NCBI RefSeq assembly: GCF_001557535.2
Contig: NZ_CP014307.1
Span: 372,001 to 436,000 of the forward strand
Direction of reading: 5' to 3'
From: Burkholderia sp. PAMC 26561
GTDB lineage: Bacteria; Pseudomonadota; Gammaproteobacteria; Burkholderiales; Burkholderiaceae
DNA length: 64,000 nt
Part shown: in pieces, positions 53,701-61,379 of the stretch
Position numbering within the stretch: position 1 is the stretch's first letter
Layout of the letters: each line of letters starts with the position of its first letter
Translations under genes and position numbers: made by a program
The notes under the pieces: generated by a model
The model's input: only the letters and a program-made list of their open reading frames with translations
What the model was told of the DNA's origin: nothing
The model's database searches: none

Positions 53701-54490
53701 GCACCTCGCGCTTGGCCGCGAGCACGACAAGATCCGTTTCCGCGACGTCCAGGCGCAGCCGCGCAAGATCATTTCCGCGCCCACATGGTCGGGCCTCGAA
53801 TCCGAGGAAGTGAGCTACAACGCCGGTTATACGAACGTGCATGAACTGATCCCATGGCGCACGCTGACGGGCCGGCAGCAGTTCTACCAGGATCATCGAT
53901 GGATGCTGGATTTCGGCGAAGGCTCGTGCGTGTATCGCCCGGCGATCAACACGAAAACCGTCACCGCCATGCTTGGCGCAAAACCCAACGGCGAGCATGA
54001 GCTCGTGCTCAACTGGATCACGCCCCACCAGAAATGGGGCATCCACTCCACTTACTCGGACAACCTGCGCATGTTGACGCTCTCGCGCGGCGGACCTCAC
54101 GTGTGGGTGTCTGAAGCAGAGGCAAAAGAAGCAGGTCTCGTCGATAACGACTGGGTGGAAGTGTTCAACGTGAACGGCACGCTGACAGCGCGGGTCGTGG
54201 TGAGCCAGCGCGTGCCGCGCGGCATGTGCCTGATGTATCACGCGCAGGAAAAGATCGTGAACGTGCCGGGGGCCGAAACAAGCGGCATGCGCGGCGGCAT
54301 CCACAACTCGGTCACGCGCACGGTGCTCAAGCCGACGCACATGATCGGCGGGTACGCGCAGCAAGCCTACGGTTTCAATTACTACGGCACCGTGGGGTCG
54401 AACCGCGACGAGTACGTGATCGTGCGCAAGATGAAAAAAGTGGCGTGGCTCGAAGGTCCGCTGAAGGAACATGAAGGAGCTGCATCGTGA
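50750..54490 (+). CDS. narG: Respiratory nitrate reductase alpha subunit
   Basis: A 1246-residue molybdo-bis(MGD) subunit that reduces nitrate to nitrite on the cytoplasmic face. Near the N-terminus HGVNCTGSCSWKVYVKNG and EPRGCPRGASYSWYVYS carry the FS0 cluster ligands (His plus Cys). The molybdenum domain follows, with SPIPAMSMVSYAAGSRYLSL and QTDVPESADWYNSTYLMVWG; the Asp ligand lies near GANPQ-like segments. It starts MSHFLDRLKFVKRTQSTFAN, 28 bases after narK2, and overlaps narH by four bases (GTGA). The giant antisense open frame at 51467-54511 is a shadow. Confidence 0.97.
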   Translation: MSHFLDRLKFVKRTQSTFANGHGAVVSEDRKWEDGYRNRWQHDKIVRSTHGVNCTGSCSWKVYVKNGLIVWETQQTDYPRTRADLPNHEPRGCPRGASYSWYVYSAQRVKYPMIRGRLMDMWREARKSMDPVAAWASISQDPVKSKRYKSVRGLGGFVRADWNTANEMIAAANAFTIGKFGPDRVIGFSPIPAMSMVSYAAGSRYLSLIGGVCLSFYDWYCDLPPASPQVWGEQTDVPESADWYNSTYLMVWGSNIPQTRTPDAHFYSEVRYKGTKTVAVSSDFGEMVKFGDIWLAPTQGTDAALAMAMGHVVLKEFHAANASNKSAYFRDYVKQYTDMPMLVLLRDNGETLVPDHFLRASHLADNLDEANNAQWKTLVLDAGSGEIVAPNGTIGFRWNEASHNDGEKVGRWNLELKDGGSGRAIDPRLSMIDAHDEAVEVGFPYFGSEHDALLSRRVPAKRVTLADGTCALVATVFDLQMANYGVDQGLGGPNVATSYDDDVPYTPAWQEKHTTVPRNLVIQVAREFATNAHQTQGKSMVIVGAALNHWYHNDMIYRGIINLLMMCGCVGKSGGGWAHYVGQEKLRPQFGWAPLAFALDWSKPPRQMNGTSFFYNHTSQWRHEKVGLSEVLAPTANMGKYSHLSMLDLNAKSERMGWLPSAPQLGANPLDLTDAAVHAGMKPVDYVVDRLKSGKLQFSCDDPDNPVNFPRNMFVWRSNILGSSGKGHEYFLKYLLGTQNALFSDENDAIMPGEVNVRPAAEGKLDLLTVLDFRMSTTCLYGDIVLPTATWYEKDDLNTSDMHPFIHPLSEAVQPLWESKSDWEIYKGIAEKFAEIGGAHLGTRTDLVCTPLMHDTPGELGQPFEPKDWRAGECDLIPGKTAPSMTVVERNYKDVYRKFTSVGPLLDTQGNGGKGINWNSKHEVGELADITKTVTEPGVSLGRPRLDTAIDAAEMILTFAPETNGHVAVKAWEALSKITGREHAHLALGREHDKIRFRDVQAQPRKIISAPTWSGLESEEVSYNAGYTNVHELIPWRTLTGRQQFYQDHRWMLDFGEGSCVYRPAINTKTVTAMLGAKPNGEHELVLNWITPHQKWGIHSTYSDNLRMLTLSRGGPHVWVSEAEAKEAGLVDNDWVEVFNVNGTLTARVVVSQRVPRGMCLMYHAQEKIVNVPGAETSGMRGGIHNSVTRTVLKPTHMIGGYAQQAYGFNYYGTVGSNRDEYVIVRKMKKVAWLEGPLKEHEGAAS

Positions 54491-56040
54491 AAATTCGTGC
54501 GCAAGTCGCAATGGTGTTGAATCTGGATAAATGCATCGGTTGCCATACGTGCTCCGTGACGTGCAAGAACGTGTGGACCTCGCGCGACGGCGTGGAGTAC
54601 GCGTGGTTCAACAACGTGGAGACGAAACCCGGCATCGGTTATCCGAAGGAATGGGAGAACCAGAAGAAGTGGCAAGGTGGCTGGATACGCGATGCATCTG
54701 GCCGACTGCGTCCACGCCAGGGCGGCAAGCTGAAGGTGCTCGCGAACCTGTTCGCGAACCCGAATCTGCCGGCTATCGACGATTACTATGAGCCGTTCAC
54801 GTTCGACTACGAGCATTTGCAGAAAGCGCGCCTGAGCGAGACGCCGCCGACCGCGCGCCCTGTTTCGGTCATCACCGGCAAGAAGATGGACAAGATCGTC
54901 TGGGGTCCGAACTGGGAAGACGACCTGGGCGGCGAGTTTTCATCGCGCGGACGTGACGCGTTGTTCGAGAACGTGCAGAAGGAGATGTACGCCACCTTCG
55001 AAAACACCTTCATGATGTATTTGCCGCGGCTGTGCGAGCACTGCCTGAACCCGGCGTGCGTGGCGTCGTGCCCGTCAGGTTCTGTTTATAAGCGCGAAGA
55101 CGACGGCATTGTTCTCGTCGATCAGGACAAGTGCCGCGGCTGGCGCATGTGCATCTCGGGGTGCCCGTACAAGAAGATCTACTTCAACTGGAAAAGCGGC
55201 AAGGCCGAAAAGTGCAACTTTTGCTATCCGCGACTTGAAGCAGGTCAGCCGACCGTATGCTCGGAGACGTGCGTGGGACGGATTCGCTATCTCGGCGTGC
55301 TGCTCTATGACGCCGACAAGATTGGCGATGCGGCAGCGGTTGAAAACGAGAAGGACCTGTATCAGTCGCAGCTCGATGTGTTCCTCGATCCGCACGATCC
55401 CGCCGTGCAGGCCGAAGCGCTCGCACAAGGCATTCCGCAAAGCTGGCTGGATTCCGCACGCAAGTCGCCGGTCTACAAGATGGCGGTTGAATGGAAGGTC
55501 GCGTTTCCGCTGCATCCCGAGTACCGGACGTTGCCGATGGTCTGGTACATCCCGCCCCTTTCGCCGATTCAATCGGCGGCGGATGCGGGTCATATCGGCA
55601 TGGACGGCATCATTCCGGACGTGAAGAGCCTGCGCATTCCGGTGAAGTATCTGGCCAACCTGCTGACCGCCGGCGACGAAGCCCCAGTCACGTCCGCTCT
55701 CGAACGCATGCTCGCCATGCGCGCGTTCAAGCGCGCTGAAGTCGTGCATGGCCGCGCCGAACCGGAATTGCTGAAGGGCCTGAACATCACGCCCGCACAA
55801 GTTGAAGACATGTACCAGACGATGGCCATTGCGAACTACGAAGACCGTTTCGTCGTGCCGTCATCGCATAAGGAAATCGTCGAAGACAGCTTCAACGACA
55901 AAGGCAGTTGCGGCTTTACGTTTGGCAATGGCTGCTCGGGCGGGGTCTCGGAAGTATCGTTGTTCGGCAAGAAACCGCAGGGCAGCGTGGTATTCGCCGA
56001 CATGCCGAAGTCGCGCAAGCAAGCTGAGGTCTCATCGTGA
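54487..56040 (+). CDS. narH: Respiratory nitrate reductase beta subunit
   Basis: A 517-residue iron-sulfur subunit that passes electrons from NarI to NarG. It has four cysteine clusters: CIGCHTCSVTCKNVW, CEHCLNPACVASCPSG, CRGWRMCISGCPYKK and CNFCYPRLEAGQPTVCSETC. The Trp in CRGW marks the 3Fe-4S site as in all NarH. GTG 54487 starts it and overlaps the narG stop. The start MKIRAQVAMVLNLDKCIGCH fits the family. The end region KEIVEDSFNDKGSCGFTFGN is typical of NarH. Confidence 0.97.
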   Translation: MKIRAQVAMVLNLDKCIGCHTCSVTCKNVWTSRDGVEYAWFNNVETKPGIGYPKEWENQKKWQGGWIRDASGRLRPRQGGKLKVLANLFANPNLPAIDDYYEPFTFDYEHLQKARLSETPPTARPVSVITGKKMDKIVWGPNWEDDLGGEFSSRGRDALFENVQKEMYATFENTFMMYLPRLCEHCLNPACVASCPSGSVYKREDDGIVLVDQDKCRGWRMCISGCPYKKIYFNWKSGKAEKCNFCYPRLEAGQPTVCSETCVGRIRYLGVLLYDADKIGDAAAVENEKDLYQSQLDVFLDPHDPAVQAEALAQGIPQSWLDSARKSPVYKMAVEWKVAFPLHPEYRTLPMVWYIPPLSPIQSAADAGHIGMDGIIPDVKSLRIPVKYLANLLTAGDEAPVTSALERMLAMRAFKRAEVVHGRAEPELLKGLNITPAQVEDMYQTMAIANYEDRFVVPSSHKEIVEDSFNDKGSCGFTFGNGCSGGVSEVSLFGKKPQGSVVFADMPKSRKQAEVSS

Positions 56041-56705
56041 ACGCTACGCTTTCCATCTACACGTTGCTCGCGACCTTGCTCGACTACCCCGAGCAGGAAT
56101 TGCTCGATGCACTTGGCGAGATCGATCAGGAGCTGCACGCGTTCCCGGACACGACCCGCGCCGCGCTGCAGCCACTCGTCGCCTTGCTCAATGCATCCCC
56201 GTTGATCGAGTTGCAGGAGAATTACGTCGCGACATTCGACCGTAATCCCGCGCATTCGCTGCATCTGTTCGAGCACGTTCACGGCGAAAGCCGGGACCGC
56301 GGACAAGCCATGGTCGATCTGCTCGATGAATACCGCCGGCATGGCCTCGAAATGGCGACGAACGAATTGCCCGACCACGTGCCGCTGTTTCTGGAAGTCC
56401 TTGGCAACATCGAGCCTTCCGAAGCACGTGCGTTACTCGACGAAGCCATCCACGTCCTCGCCGCGTTAGGCGACCGTCTTGCTCGCGATCAAAGCCCGTA
56501 CGCCGGTGTCTTCACAGTCCTGCGTTCAATGACCGATGTCGTCCCGCAAGCCGCCGAGATTCCACCCATTCGCGACATGGACGAGGCGCTCGAACGCTTC
56601 GGCCCGGGCGCGGACGGAGTCGAACCGCTGCTTGCTCCATCCACGTCCACGCCGATGGCCCAGCCGGTGCATTTCCATCCGCGTCCACCGGCCACGGCCA
56701 ACTGA
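56037..56705 (+). CDS. narJ: Nitrate reductase assembly chaperone (delta subunit)
   Basis: A 222-residue chaperone that holds apo-NarGH during cofactor insertion and membrane attachment. NATLSIYTLLATLLDYPEQE opens the all-helical TorD/NarJ fold and LQENYVATFDRNPAHSLHLF with HVHGESRDRGQAMVDLLDEY is the signature. The Pro-rich C-terminal tail is of the usual length. GTG 56037 overlaps the narH stop (GTGA). Cytoplasmic. Confidence 0.95.
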   Translation: MNATLSIYTLLATLLDYPEQELLDALGEIDQELHAFPDTTRAALQPLVALLNASPLIELQENYVATFDRNPAHSLHLFEHVHGESRDRGQAMVDLLDEYRRHGLEMATNELPDHVPLFLEVLGNIEPSEARALLDEAIHVLAALGDRLARDQSPYAGVFTVLRSMTDVVPQAAEIPPIRDMDEALERFGPGADGVEPLLAPSTSTPMAQPVHFHPRPPATAN

Positions 56706-56722
56706 GTTCAAGGGACCCGCTC

Positions 56723-57400
56723 ATGTTCAATCAATTTCTATTCGGCATTTATCCGTATATCGCGGCCGCCATCTTCCTGTTCGGCAGCCTTGCGCGTTTC
56801 GAGCGCGAGCAGTACACATGGAAAACCGACAGCTCGCAGATGCTTCATCGCGGCAATTTGCGGCTGGGCAATATCCTGTTCCACATCGGCATTCTCGGGT
56901 TGTTCTTCGGGCATCTCGCCGGCTTGCTGACGCCGGTCGCCGTATGGGATTTTCTCGGTGTCGATCACAGCACGAAACAAGCCGTCGCGATGATCGCCGG
57001 CGGCATCATGGGATGGCTGTGCCTGTCGGGACTGCTGATCCTGATTCATCGGCGCATGACCAACGCGCGTGTTTCGGCCGTCACCCGCATGGGCGACAAG
57101 ATCCTGCTGCTCTGGATTCTTTGCACGCTGCTGCTGGGACTGACGACGATCGGAGAATCGTCCGCTCACATGGACGGTCACGTGATGGTTCAGCTGATGA
57201 CGTGGGCGCAGCACGTGGTCACGTTCCGGGGCGACGCCGCCAGCTTCGTTGCGAGCACCCCGCTGCTGTTCCGCCTGCATCTCTTCATGGGAATGACGCT
57301 CTTCGTGATCTTCCCGTTCACGCGGCTCGTGCATGTCTGGAGCGGCTTTTCTTCCGTGACGTATCTGGGCCGCGCATGGCAGCTCGTGCGTCCGCGCTGA
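56723..57400 (+). CDS. narI: Respiratory nitrate reductase gamma subunit
   Basis: A 225-residue dihaem cytochrome b that anchors NarGH and oxidises quinol. It starts MFNQFLFGIYPYIAAAIFLF and has five helices. Histidine haem ligands are visible in NILFHIGILGLFFGHLAGLL and FRLHLFMGMTLFVIFPFTRL then VHVWSG. DKILLLWILCTLLLGLTTIG is the central helix. It follows narJ by 17 bases. Confidence 0.96.
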   Translation: MFNQFLFGIYPYIAAAIFLFGSLARFEREQYTWKTDSSQMLHRGNLRLGNILFHIGILGLFFGHLAGLLTPVAVWDFLGVDHSTKQAVAMIAGGIMGWLCLSGLLILIHRRMTNARVSAVTRMGDKILLLWILCTLLLGLTTIGESSAHMDGHVMVQLMTWAQHVVTFRGDAASFVASTPLLFRLHLFMGMTLFVIFPFTRLVHVWSGFSSVTYLGRAWQLVRPR

Positions 57401-57439
57401 TCGGCGCTTGTCCGCGCTTATTGTTTGGAAAGGAACATC

Positions 57440-58189
57440 ATGGCGATCACAGTCAACGGCACGGAACTGACAGACCAGGATATCGAACGCGAGTTGTCCG
57501 GCGAAGCAGAGACGCCCGACGCACATCAGGCAGCACTGACGGCGGCCGTACTGCGCCGTGTGCTCCTCGATGAAGCCGCACATCTGGACCTCGCGTCCGC
57601 TGCGAGCGACGAGCAGTTGATCGAAGCGCTGCTCGAGCACCAGATCGCCGGAGCCGTCGCGCCCACGCACGAAGAGTGCAAGCGCCATTACCTGGCGGAT
57701 CAGGAACGCTGGCGCGTGAACGAGCGCGCGAGGGTCAGCCACATCCTGTTCCAGGTGACCGACCGCGTGGACCTGGCGGCGCTGAGAAAACGCGCGCAGC
57801 AAACGCTCGACGCGTTGCTGGGAGCGGGCGCCGACATCGAACTGCGTTTCGTCGATGCTGCGCGGACCTTGTCCAATTGCCCCTCGGGACGGGATGGCGG
57901 CGCGCTCGGAGAAATCGGCCGCGGCGATACCGTGGCAGAATTCGAGCGCGCGGTATTCGCCGCGCCCGCCGGCACGCTCTGCCCTGCGCTCGTGGAAACG
58001 GAATTCGGTTTTCATATTGTCCGCGTTCACGAAAAATCGCCGGGCAGGATCTTGCCGTTCGAACAGGTCGAGTTGCGTATCCGCGAAGCGATGTCGCTCG
58101 CACTGCGCGACCTTGCCGAACAGCGCTATGTCACCGAAGCAGTAGCGCGCGCGGATATCAAGGGTTGGAAAGACGGGAAAGCGATATGA
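57440..58189 (+). CDS. Parvulin-type peptidyl-prolyl isomerase (PpiC/NifM-like)
   Basis: A 249-residue protein starting MAITVNGTELTDQDIERELS. Residues about 100-195 form a parvulin domain with RVSHILFQVTDRVDLAALRK, SRDGGALGEI-type turn (SGRDGGALGEIGRGDTVAEF) and ETEFGFHIVRVHEKSPGR. There is no signal peptide, so it works in the cytoplasm, unlike SurA or PrsA. It lies 39 bases after narI and overlaps mobB by four bases, pointing to a role in folding or maturing the nitrate reductase. The upstream TTG frame start at 57425 is rejected because GGAAAGGAACATC is its ribosome site. Confidence 0.88.
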   Translation: MAITVNGTELTDQDIERELSGEAETPDAHQAALTAAVLRRVLLDEAAHLDLASAASDEQLIEALLEHQIAGAVAPTHEECKRHYLADQERWRVNERARVSHILFQVTDRVDLAALRKRAQQTLDALLGAGADIELRFVDAARTLSNCPSGRDGGALGEIGRGDTVAEFERAVFAAPAGTLCPALVETEFGFHIVRVHEKSPGRILPFEQVELRIREAMSLALRDLAEQRYVTEAVARADIKGWKDGKAI

Positions 58190-58716
58190 CGCAAGCGGCG
58201 GCAAAGCTGCACATCTTCGGAATCTGCGGGCGTTCGGGACAAGGCAAGACCACGCTGATTGAAGCGCTCCTGCCCTGGTTCCAGGCGCGCGGCCTGATTG
58301 TGAACGTGGTGAAACACAGCCATCATTCGATCGATCTGGAACCGCCGGGCAAGGACAGCGCACGGTTTCGCGCCGCCGGCGCGGGAGAAGTGCTGATCGC
58401 TTCGCCGTACCGTTACGCGATCGTGCGTGAGTTGCACGATGGTCCCGAGCCGCCGCTTACTGATCTGATTGCGCGGCTGAGTCCCGCTGACCTCACGCTC
58501 GTGGAAGGCTTCACGCGGGAGCCATTGCCGCGTCTGGAAGTCGTGCGGCCGGGCGAGGGTCGCGATCCGCTGTATCTCTCCGATACAGCGATCCTCGCCA
58601 TCGCCACCGACGACGCCCCGCGTCTTCATGCCGCACCCAATGTTCCGCTTCTGCCTCTGGCGGACGTCGCTGGGATTGGGGAGTTCATATGTAAAACAGT
58701 CGGACTTTCGCTTTAA
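58186..58716 (+). CDS. mobB: Molybdopterin-guanine dinucleotide biosynthesis adaptor protein
   Basis: A 176-residue P-loop GTPase, HIFGICGRSGQGKTTLIEAL with Walker A GRSGQGKTT near residue 15, followed by VNVVKHSHHSIDLEPPGKDS then ARFRAAGAGEVLIASPYRYA, the typical MobB region, and LTLVEGFTREPLPRLEVVRP. It helps deliver GTP or molybdopterin to MobA to form bis-MGD, the cofactor of NarG. ATG 58186 overlaps the parvulin stop (ATGA). Its place at the end of the nar operon agrees with that role. Confidence 0.92.
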   Translation: MTQAAAKLHIFGICGRSGQGKTTLIEALLPWFQARGLIVNVVKHSHHSIDLEPPGKDSARFRAAGAGEVLIASPYRYAIVRELHDGPEPPLTDLIARLSPADLTLVEGFTREPLPRLEVVRPGEGRDPLYLSDTAILAIATDDAPRLHAAPNVPLLPLADVAGIGEFICKTVGLSL

Positions 58717-58788
58717 GCTGCGGGTACGCCGGATAATCAGGAGTCTTTGCTTTTTCCTGGCATCAACCCGGCTTCCACCCGCAGTCCA

Positions 58789-60723
58789 ATGTCCGACCTT
58801 CTCTTTCACGCGGCTTCACCCGCCACACCGCTGCGCTACCGGCTTTCCACCCGCATCGTCACATTGTCGGGCGTGGCGCTGGCGCTGTTCTTATCGATGA
58901 TCGTGGGGACGCTGTGGCTGTCGTGGCAGCTCGAAGGCGCCGGCGCCGCGATCAACGACGCCGGCAGCCTGCGCATGCGTGCGGGCAACATCGCGATCCA
59001 GCTCGGCGAAATGCGCGCCGCCCGTCCCGCCAACGTGGCTTTGCAAAGCGCACAACTCGACCAGACGCTCGCGCGGCTCGACCAGGGCGATCCGGTCCGC
59101 CCGCTCTTTCTACCGGAAACGCCTGCCATACGCGTGCAATTCAATGTCGTATCGGCGACCTGGCGCGACGCGCTGAAACCCGCGATCGCACAGAACGGCA
59201 TGGCCCCTCACCTGTATCTCGACCGTCTGCCCGCCTTTGTCATGCAAGCCGATGCACTCGTGCGTCTGATCGAGCAGGAAAACGCGCGCAAGACCGCGTG
59301 GCTCAGGCGCTCGCAACTCGCGCTCGCGGCGCTGGCCTGCCTTGGCACCATGGCGATCGTGTACCTGCTCTACGCGTGGTTCGTGCTGCCCGTGAGGCGC
59401 CTAGAACGCGGTTTGTCGCGAATTGAACAACGCGAATTCACCGCCCGCCTGCAAGTCGAATCGCGTGATGAATTCGGCCATCTGGCGCAGGGCTTCAATC
59501 GCATGGCGGCAGAACTCCAAAGCCTTTACCAGGACCTGGCGCTGCGCGTTACGCACAAGACCGCGCAACTTTCGGCACGCAACGGCGAACTGCTTGCGCT
59601 CTACGAGATGACGGCGTTCCTGCACGGCGCGCACGACGTAGAGGTGCTGTGCCGCGGTTTTCTGACGCGCGTGATGCGCCAGTTCCACGCCAACGCTGGT
59701 TCGGTCCGCATCCTCGCCCCGGACGATGACAACCTCCATATGGTCGTCTCGGAAGGATTGCCCGAGCGCATGACCGACGTTGAACGCTGCATGCCGGCGA
59801 GCGATTGCGTATGCGGCGCGGTGGCGACAAGCGGTATCGCCGTGATCAGGGACCTGCGTTCGGGACGCGCCTCGATCAGCGCACCCGCAGTCGATTGCGG
59901 CACCGCGGGGTTCGCCACCGTCACTGCGTTCGGTATTGTCTCGAAGCAGATTGCGCTCGGCTCGTTCTCGCTGCACTTTCGTCACGAACGCGACATGCTG
60001 CCGTCCGAGACGCGGTTGCTCGAGACGCTCGGACGGCATCTTGGCACCGCACTGCAGAACCATCGGCTGGCGGCGGCCGCCCGTCAGCTTGCGGTGGCGC
60101 AGGAGCGCCATCTGGTCGCGCAGGGCTTGCACGACAGCATTGCGCAAAGCCTCAATTTCCTGAAGATGCAATTACATCTGCTCGACACCGCCGCGACCCG
60201 CGACGACTTGAACGAGATCCGCGAGATCGTGCCGCTGCTGCGTGGCGGCCTGGAAGAAAGTTACGAAGATGTGCGCGAACTGCTCGTGAATTTCCGTACG
60301 AAGTTCGGTGCGGGAAATCTTCGCGATGCCATCGAGGAAACAGTCACGCGCTTCGAGCGGCAATCGGGCTCGCCCTTGCACCTCGATTACGAAGAGGCAA
60401 GCGGATTGCCGTTGCCGTCCGATCAGCAATTGCAGGTGCTGTTCATCCTGCAGGAGGCGTTGTCGAATGTGCGCAAACATGCATCGGCCTCGAACGTGCG
60501 TGTAGTCATCAGGAACGCCGAGGATTTTCATCTGACCGTGCAGGACGACGGCGATGGTTACGACCCGGCCGACATCGCGAGCCGCGGCGAAGCGCACGTC
60601 GGCTTTCACATCATGCGCGAACGCGCGGCACGCCTCGGGGCGCAACTCCGACTCGAAAGCCGGCCGGGCGGCGGCGCACGCGTTCACCTCCTGCTGCCCG
60701 CAAGCAGAAGGCAGGCAGCATGA
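58789..60723 (+). CDS. narX: Nitrate/nitrite sensor histidine kinase, NarX type
   Basis: A 644-residue membrane sensor. One helix (about residues 22-46) precedes a periplasmic domain with the P-box-like NDAGSLRMRAGNIAIQLGEM, then a second helix (about 180-202), HAMP, a GAF-like region with clustered Cys (PASDCVCGAVATSG), a HisKA_3 box with His near 448 in GLHDSIAQSLNFLKMQLHLL and an ATPase domain NVRKHASASNVRVVIRNA. It phosphorylates NarL in response to nitrate or nitrite. It follows mobB by 72 bases and overlaps narL by four bases. ATG 58789 is preferred to the open frame start at 58747. Confidence 0.93.
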   Translation: MSDLLFHAASPATPLRYRLSTRIVTLSGVALALFLSMIVGTLWLSWQLEGAGAAINDAGSLRMRAGNIAIQLGEMRAARPANVALQSAQLDQTLARLDQGDPVRPLFLPETPAIRVQFNVVSATWRDALKPAIAQNGMAPHLYLDRLPAFVMQADALVRLIEQENARKTAWLRRSQLALAALACLGTMAIVYLLYAWFVLPVRRLERGLSRIEQREFTARLQVESRDEFGHLAQGFNRMAAELQSLYQDLALRVTHKTAQLSARNGELLALYEMTAFLHGAHDVEVLCRGFLTRVMRQFHANAGSVRILAPDDDNLHMVVSEGLPERMTDVERCMPASDCVCGAVATSGIAVIRDLRSGRASISAPAVDCGTAGFATVTAFGIVSKQIALGSFSLHFRHERDMLPSETRLLETLGRHLGTALQNHRLAAAARQLAVAQERHLVAQGLHDSIAQSLNFLKMQLHLLDTAATRDDLNEIREIVPLLRGGLEESYEDVRELLVNFRTKFGAGNLRDAIEETVTRFERQSGSPLHLDYEEASGLPLPSDQQLQVLFILQEALSNVRKHASASNVRVVIRNAEDFHLTVQDDGDGYDPADIASRGEAHVGFHIMRERAARLGAQLRLESRPGGGARVHLLLPASRRQAA

Positions 60724-61379
60724 CCATCCGCATTCTGTTGATCGACGACCACACGCTGTTCCGCTCCGGCGTGCATGCGCTGTTGCAGCATCAGCCGGAC
60801 TTCGAGGTCGTGGGAGATGCCGCCGATGGCATCGAGGGAATCAAGCGCGCAAAGCAGCATCGGCCGGATGTGGTGTTGCTCGATCTGAACACGCCGGGGT
60901 TATCGGGTATCGAGACGCTGCAGTTGCTGCAGCAGGACTTGCCCGACACGGCCGTGATCATGCTAACGGTGTCGGAGGACGTGGATGAACTGACGTCCGC
61001 GCTGCGCGAAGGCGCGTGCGGATATCTGCTCAAGAACATGGACGCCGATGCACTCGCCACCATGATCCGTCGCGCCGCCGGTGGCGAATCAGTCATCGCG
61101 GAAAGCATGACGCAGCGTTTGATCGCGAAAATGAGGACGCCGCAGAAGGCAGAAGAATTGCCTGCACGCGATGCCCGTGAATCATCCGCGTTGACGCCGC
61201 GCGAGCGCGACATTGTGCGGATCGTTGCACGCGGCGCGAGCAACAAGGACATTGCGCGCGAACTCGATCTGGCCGAAAGCACCGTGAAGATTCACGTTCG
61301 CAACGTGCTGCGCAAGCTCAACCTGACGAGCCGCGTGCAGATCGCGATCCACGCGCTCGCACGCGACATGGAAGACTAG
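60720..61379 (+). CDS. narL: Nitrate/nitrite response regulator, NarL type
   Basis: A 219-residue response regulator. The receiver has acidic residues DD at 9-10, the phospho-acceptor Asp55 in VVLLDLNTPG and the Lys in YLLKNMDADA. The C-terminal LuxR/FixJ-type helix-turn-helix is LTPRERDIVRIVARGASNKD then IARELDLAESTVKIHVRNVL. ATG 60720 overlaps the narX stop (ATGA). It probably activates the upstream nar operon and perhaps represses other anaerobic genes. Its stop overlaps the glgA stop on the other strand through CTAG. Confidence 0.94.
   Translation: MTIRILLIDDHTLFRSGVHALLQHQPDFEVVGDAADGIEGIKRAKQHRPDVVLLDLNTPGLSGIETLQLLQQDLPDTAVIMLTVSEDVDELTSALREGACGYLLKNMDADALATMIRRAAGGESVIAESMTQRLIAKMRTPQKAEELPARDARESSALTPRERDIVRIVARGASNKDIARELDLAESTVKIHVRNVLRKLNLTSRVQIAIHALARDMED

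Noticed and set aside
51467..54511. Open frame of 1014 codons on the minus strand opposite narG
   Set aside because: It mirrors narG codon positions, lacks any family resemblance, and has His/Arg-rich low-complexity composition typical of antisense frames in GC-rich DNA.
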